Assembly: GCF_000235425.2 (NCBI RefSeq)
Contig: NZ_KI912266.1
Coordinates: 6,788,553 to 6,852,552, forward strand
Direction: 5' to 3'
DNA: 64,000 nt
DNA from: Pseudofrankia saprophytica
Lineage (GTDB): Bacteria; Actinomycetota; Actinomycetes; Frankiales; Frankiaceae
In this document: one piece after another, positions 62,106 to 64,000 of the stretch
How the letters are laid out: every line of letters begins with the position of its first letter
How positions within the stretch are numbered: the first letter of the stretch is position 1
The notes under the pieces: generated by a model
Database searches by the model: none
Told to the model about the DNA's origin: nothing
The model's input: the letters and a program-made list of their open reading frames with translations, nothing else
Position numbers and translations under genes: made by a program

Positions 62106-63398
62106 CTACGCCGACTTCTCCTGGCGGGTGTTGCGCTTGGCGGCGCTGATGTCGCGCGGCACCAGCGTGGGGTTCACGTGCTCCAGCACGACCTCGCGGG
62201 TGACGACGACGCGGGCGACGTCCTTGCGGCTCGGGATGTCGTACATCACCGACATCAGCACCTCCTCCATGATGGCGCGCAGGCCACGCGCGCCGGTACC
62301 GCGCAGGATCGCCTGGTCGGCGATCGCCTCGAGCGCGTCGGAGGTGAAGTCGAGGTCGACGTTGTCCAGCTCGAAGAGCCGCTTGTACTGGCGGACGAGA
62401 GCGTTCTTCGGCTCGGTCAGGATGCGGATCAGCGCTTCGCGGTCCAGGTTCTGCACGCTGGTGAGAACCGGCAGCCGGCCGATGAACTCGGGGATCATCC
62501 CGTACTTGAGCAGGTCCTCCGGCATGACGTCGCCGAAGACGTCGGAGGCGTCCGGGTCGTCCTTGCCGTGCAGGACGGCGCGGAAGCCGAGCGACTTCTT
62601 GCCGATCCGCGACTCGATGATCCGGTCGAGCCCCGCGAACGCGCCGCCGACGATGAACAACACGTTCGTCGTGTCGATCTGGATGAACTCCTGGTGCGGG
62701 TGCTTGCGTCCACCCTGCGGCGGCACGCTCGCCGTGGTGCCTTCGAGGATCTTCAGCAGCGCCTGCTGCACGCCCTCGCCGGAGACATCCCTGGTGATGC
62801 TCGGGTTCTCCGACTTTCGGGCGATCTTGTCGACCTCGTCGATGTAGATAATCCCGGTTTCGGCCTTCTTGACGTCGTAGTCGGCCGCCTGGATCAGCTT
62901 GAGCAGGATGTTCTCGACGTCCTCACCGACGTAGCCGGCCTCGGTGAGGGCGGTGGCGTCGGCGATCGCGAACGGCACGTTGAGCATCCGGGCGAGCGTC
63001 TGCGCGAGCAGCGTCTTGCCGCAGCCCGTCGGCCCGAGCAGCAGGATGTTGCTCTTGGCCAGCTCGACGTCGCCTTTGCCCCCCTCGCCCTGGGCAGCGC
63101 CTCCGGCCTGGATCCGCTTGTAGTGGTTGTAGACCGCAACCGACAGCGTCTTCTTCGCGGTCTCCTGGCCCACCACGTAGCCGTCGAGGAACTCGTAGAT
63201 CTCCCGCGGCTTGGGAAGTTCATCCCATTTGAGCTCGGAGGACTCGGAGAGCTCCTCCTCGATGATCTCGTTGCAGAGATCAATGCACTCGTCGCAGATG
63301 TAGACGCCGGGGCCGGCGATGAGCTTTTTCACCTGCTTCTGCGACTTCCCGCAGAACGAACACTTCAGCAGGTCGCCGCCATCACCGATGCGTGCCAC
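62106..63398 (-). CDS. clpX: ATP-dependent Clp protease ATP-binding subunit ClpX
   Basis: A 430-residue AAA+ unfoldase. It has an N-terminal C4 zinc finger ([19 protein letters not shown]), Walker [21 protein letters not shown] (about residues 118-137), Walker [15 protein letters not shown], the IGF-type loop region ([10 protein letters not shown]), and sensor 2 [15 protein letters not shown]. It feeds tagged proteins to ClpP, whose gene end lies just upstream. GTG start. The 514-base gap to clpP suggests its own promoter. Confidence 0.98.
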   Translation of the reverse strand: MARIGDGGDLLKCSFCGKSQKQVKKLIAGPGVYICDECIDLCNEIIEEELSESSELKWDELPKPREIYEFLDGYVVGQETAKKTLSVAVYNHYKRIQAGGAAQGEGGKGDVELAKSNILLLGPTGCGKTLLAQTLARMLNVPFAIADATALTEAGYVGEDVENILLKLIQAADYDVKKAETGIIYIDEVDKIARKSENPSITRDVSGEGVQQALLKILEGTTASVPPQGGRKHPHQEFIQIDTTNVLFIVGGAFAGLDRIIESRIGKKSLGFRAVLHGKDDPDASDVFGDVMPEDLLKYGMIPEFIGRLPVLTSVQNLDREALIRILTEPKNALVRQYKRLFELDNVDLDFTSDALEAIADQAILRGTGARGLRAIMEEVLMSVMYDIPSRKDVARVVVTREVVLEHVNPTLVPRDISAAKRNTRQEKSA

Positions 63399-63912
63399 CG
63401 AGGACTCAGTCCCTTCGTCCAGACGATGGGGTCGCCTGCAGCTCGGGGGCGGCTGCCGCCGCCCGGTCGTCGCGTGTCGAGTGAGCCATCGATGTCTCCT
63501 GCGCTATCCCCGGCTCGGGGTTTCTCCCGGACCGAGGAAGCCGATCCGGAAGGTCCACCGCCGGCCAGCCCACCAGCCGCTTCGGGCCGTTGCGCCCAGC
63601 GCCCCCGTGACTGGCCAGTCGACCAGCCCGCCAGCCGGGTCAGGCACGGACACACTCCGCCCGCCGTGCCCGCGCCCAGCCGGTGCTGCCACACCGTCTC
63701 CCGCTCCCGCGGCGGCCAACCTGCCGGCCGATCCCCGCCGGCCGCCGCGAGAGATGTCACGTGGGGGACGGTACCCCGCCACACCGCCCGACGAGAGCCC
63801 TATCGCACGGCTCATTCCGGTCAGCGTGCCTGGGGCGATGACCGCCGGGCATACGAAGGAAGAACGTTTTCGCACACCCTTTGGCCCTCTAGCGTACGGC
63901 TGTTTGACACCG
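63399..63912. other. Spacer between clpP and clpX
   Basis: 514 bases without a supported gene or clear hairpin. It presumably holds the clpX promoter; open frames here have no conserved motif. Confidence 0.4.
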
Positions 63913-64000
63913 TCAGCGGGCAGCGGCCAGACGAGACGACTTACGGGTCTTGATCACTTCGTCGATCAGGCCGTACTCCTTGGCCTCGTCGGCGGAGAGG
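63913..64000 (-). CDS. clpP: ATP-dependent Clp protease proteolytic subunit ClpP, C-terminal end only
   Basis: The last 28 codons are present, reading LSADEAKEYGLIDEVIKTRK followed by SSRLAAAR and TGA. The (F/L)(S/M)-A-x-E-A-x-x-Y-G-L-I-D-x-V-I segment is the conserved end of ClpP just after the catalytic domain. The rest is outside the window to the right. The order clpP-clpX supports the call. Confidence 0.93.
   Translation of the reverse strand, partial: LSADEAKEYGLIDEVIKTRKSSRLAAAR

Overview
The window is very GC-rich actinobacterial DNA. The core gene order (rplU-rpmA-obg-proB, rne, the mre/rod cluster, ndk, folC, clpX-clpP on one side; nadD-rsfS-phosphatase-tRNA-Ala on the other) and the wealth of GAF-ANTAR, STAS, SpoIIE-type phosphatase and XRE-TPR regulators point to a filamentous actinomycete. 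A Frankia-like organism is the best guess; this is inference from gene content and order, not from a search.

Layout. From 1 to about 13.3 kb lies an accessory signalling region: two SpoIIE-type serine phosphatases, two ANTAR proteins, two STAS domains, stress-type membrane proteins (general stress 17M-like, GlsB, DoxX), a broken BTAD regulator, and two pairs of locally duplicated cassettes (a 79-residue small protein, and a small helix-hairpin-helix protein with its promoter and leader). An XRE-TPR regulator is translationally coupled to a toroid-fold protein. A gene-poor stretch of 1.1 kb with inverted repeats then leads to a tRNA-Ala(GGC) with its own terminator, which marks the border with the core genome.

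From 14.5 kb onward nearly everything is core and mostly on the minus strand: histidine phosphatase, rsfS, nadD; then pgm (plus), two DUF4349 genes flanking a DUF885 peptidase-like gene, a vWA/MoxR pair, marR divergent from a secreted esterase lipoprotein, aceB, proA, an MMPL transporter, sbcDC (plus), proB-obg-rpmA-rplU, a small membrane protein, RNase E/G, two linked radical-SAM-family genes, rodA-mrdA-mreD-mreC-mreB, ndk, folC, a thioesterase (plus), clpX and the end of clpP.

How they fit together. The left region looks like a partner-switching and anti-termination stress network. The mre/rod cluster makes the lateral-wall machinery (MreB, MreC, MreD, PBP2, RodA). proB/proA make proline, although here they are separated by the sbcDC and MMPL block. 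rplU-rpmA-obg and rsfS serve ribosome assembly and control; clpXP and RNase E/G serve protein and RNA turnover.

The most unusual signals are: (1) two copies of one regulatory cassette that differ by a cleanly bounded STAS module; (2) an interspersed, strongly structured intergenic repeat that follows the stop codons of proA, rpmA and mreB; (3) STAS domains lacking the phosphorylatable serine; (4) a degenerate second DUF4349 gene broken at a C-tract minisatellite; and (5) repeat-rich intergenic DNA in the rod operon and behind ndk.
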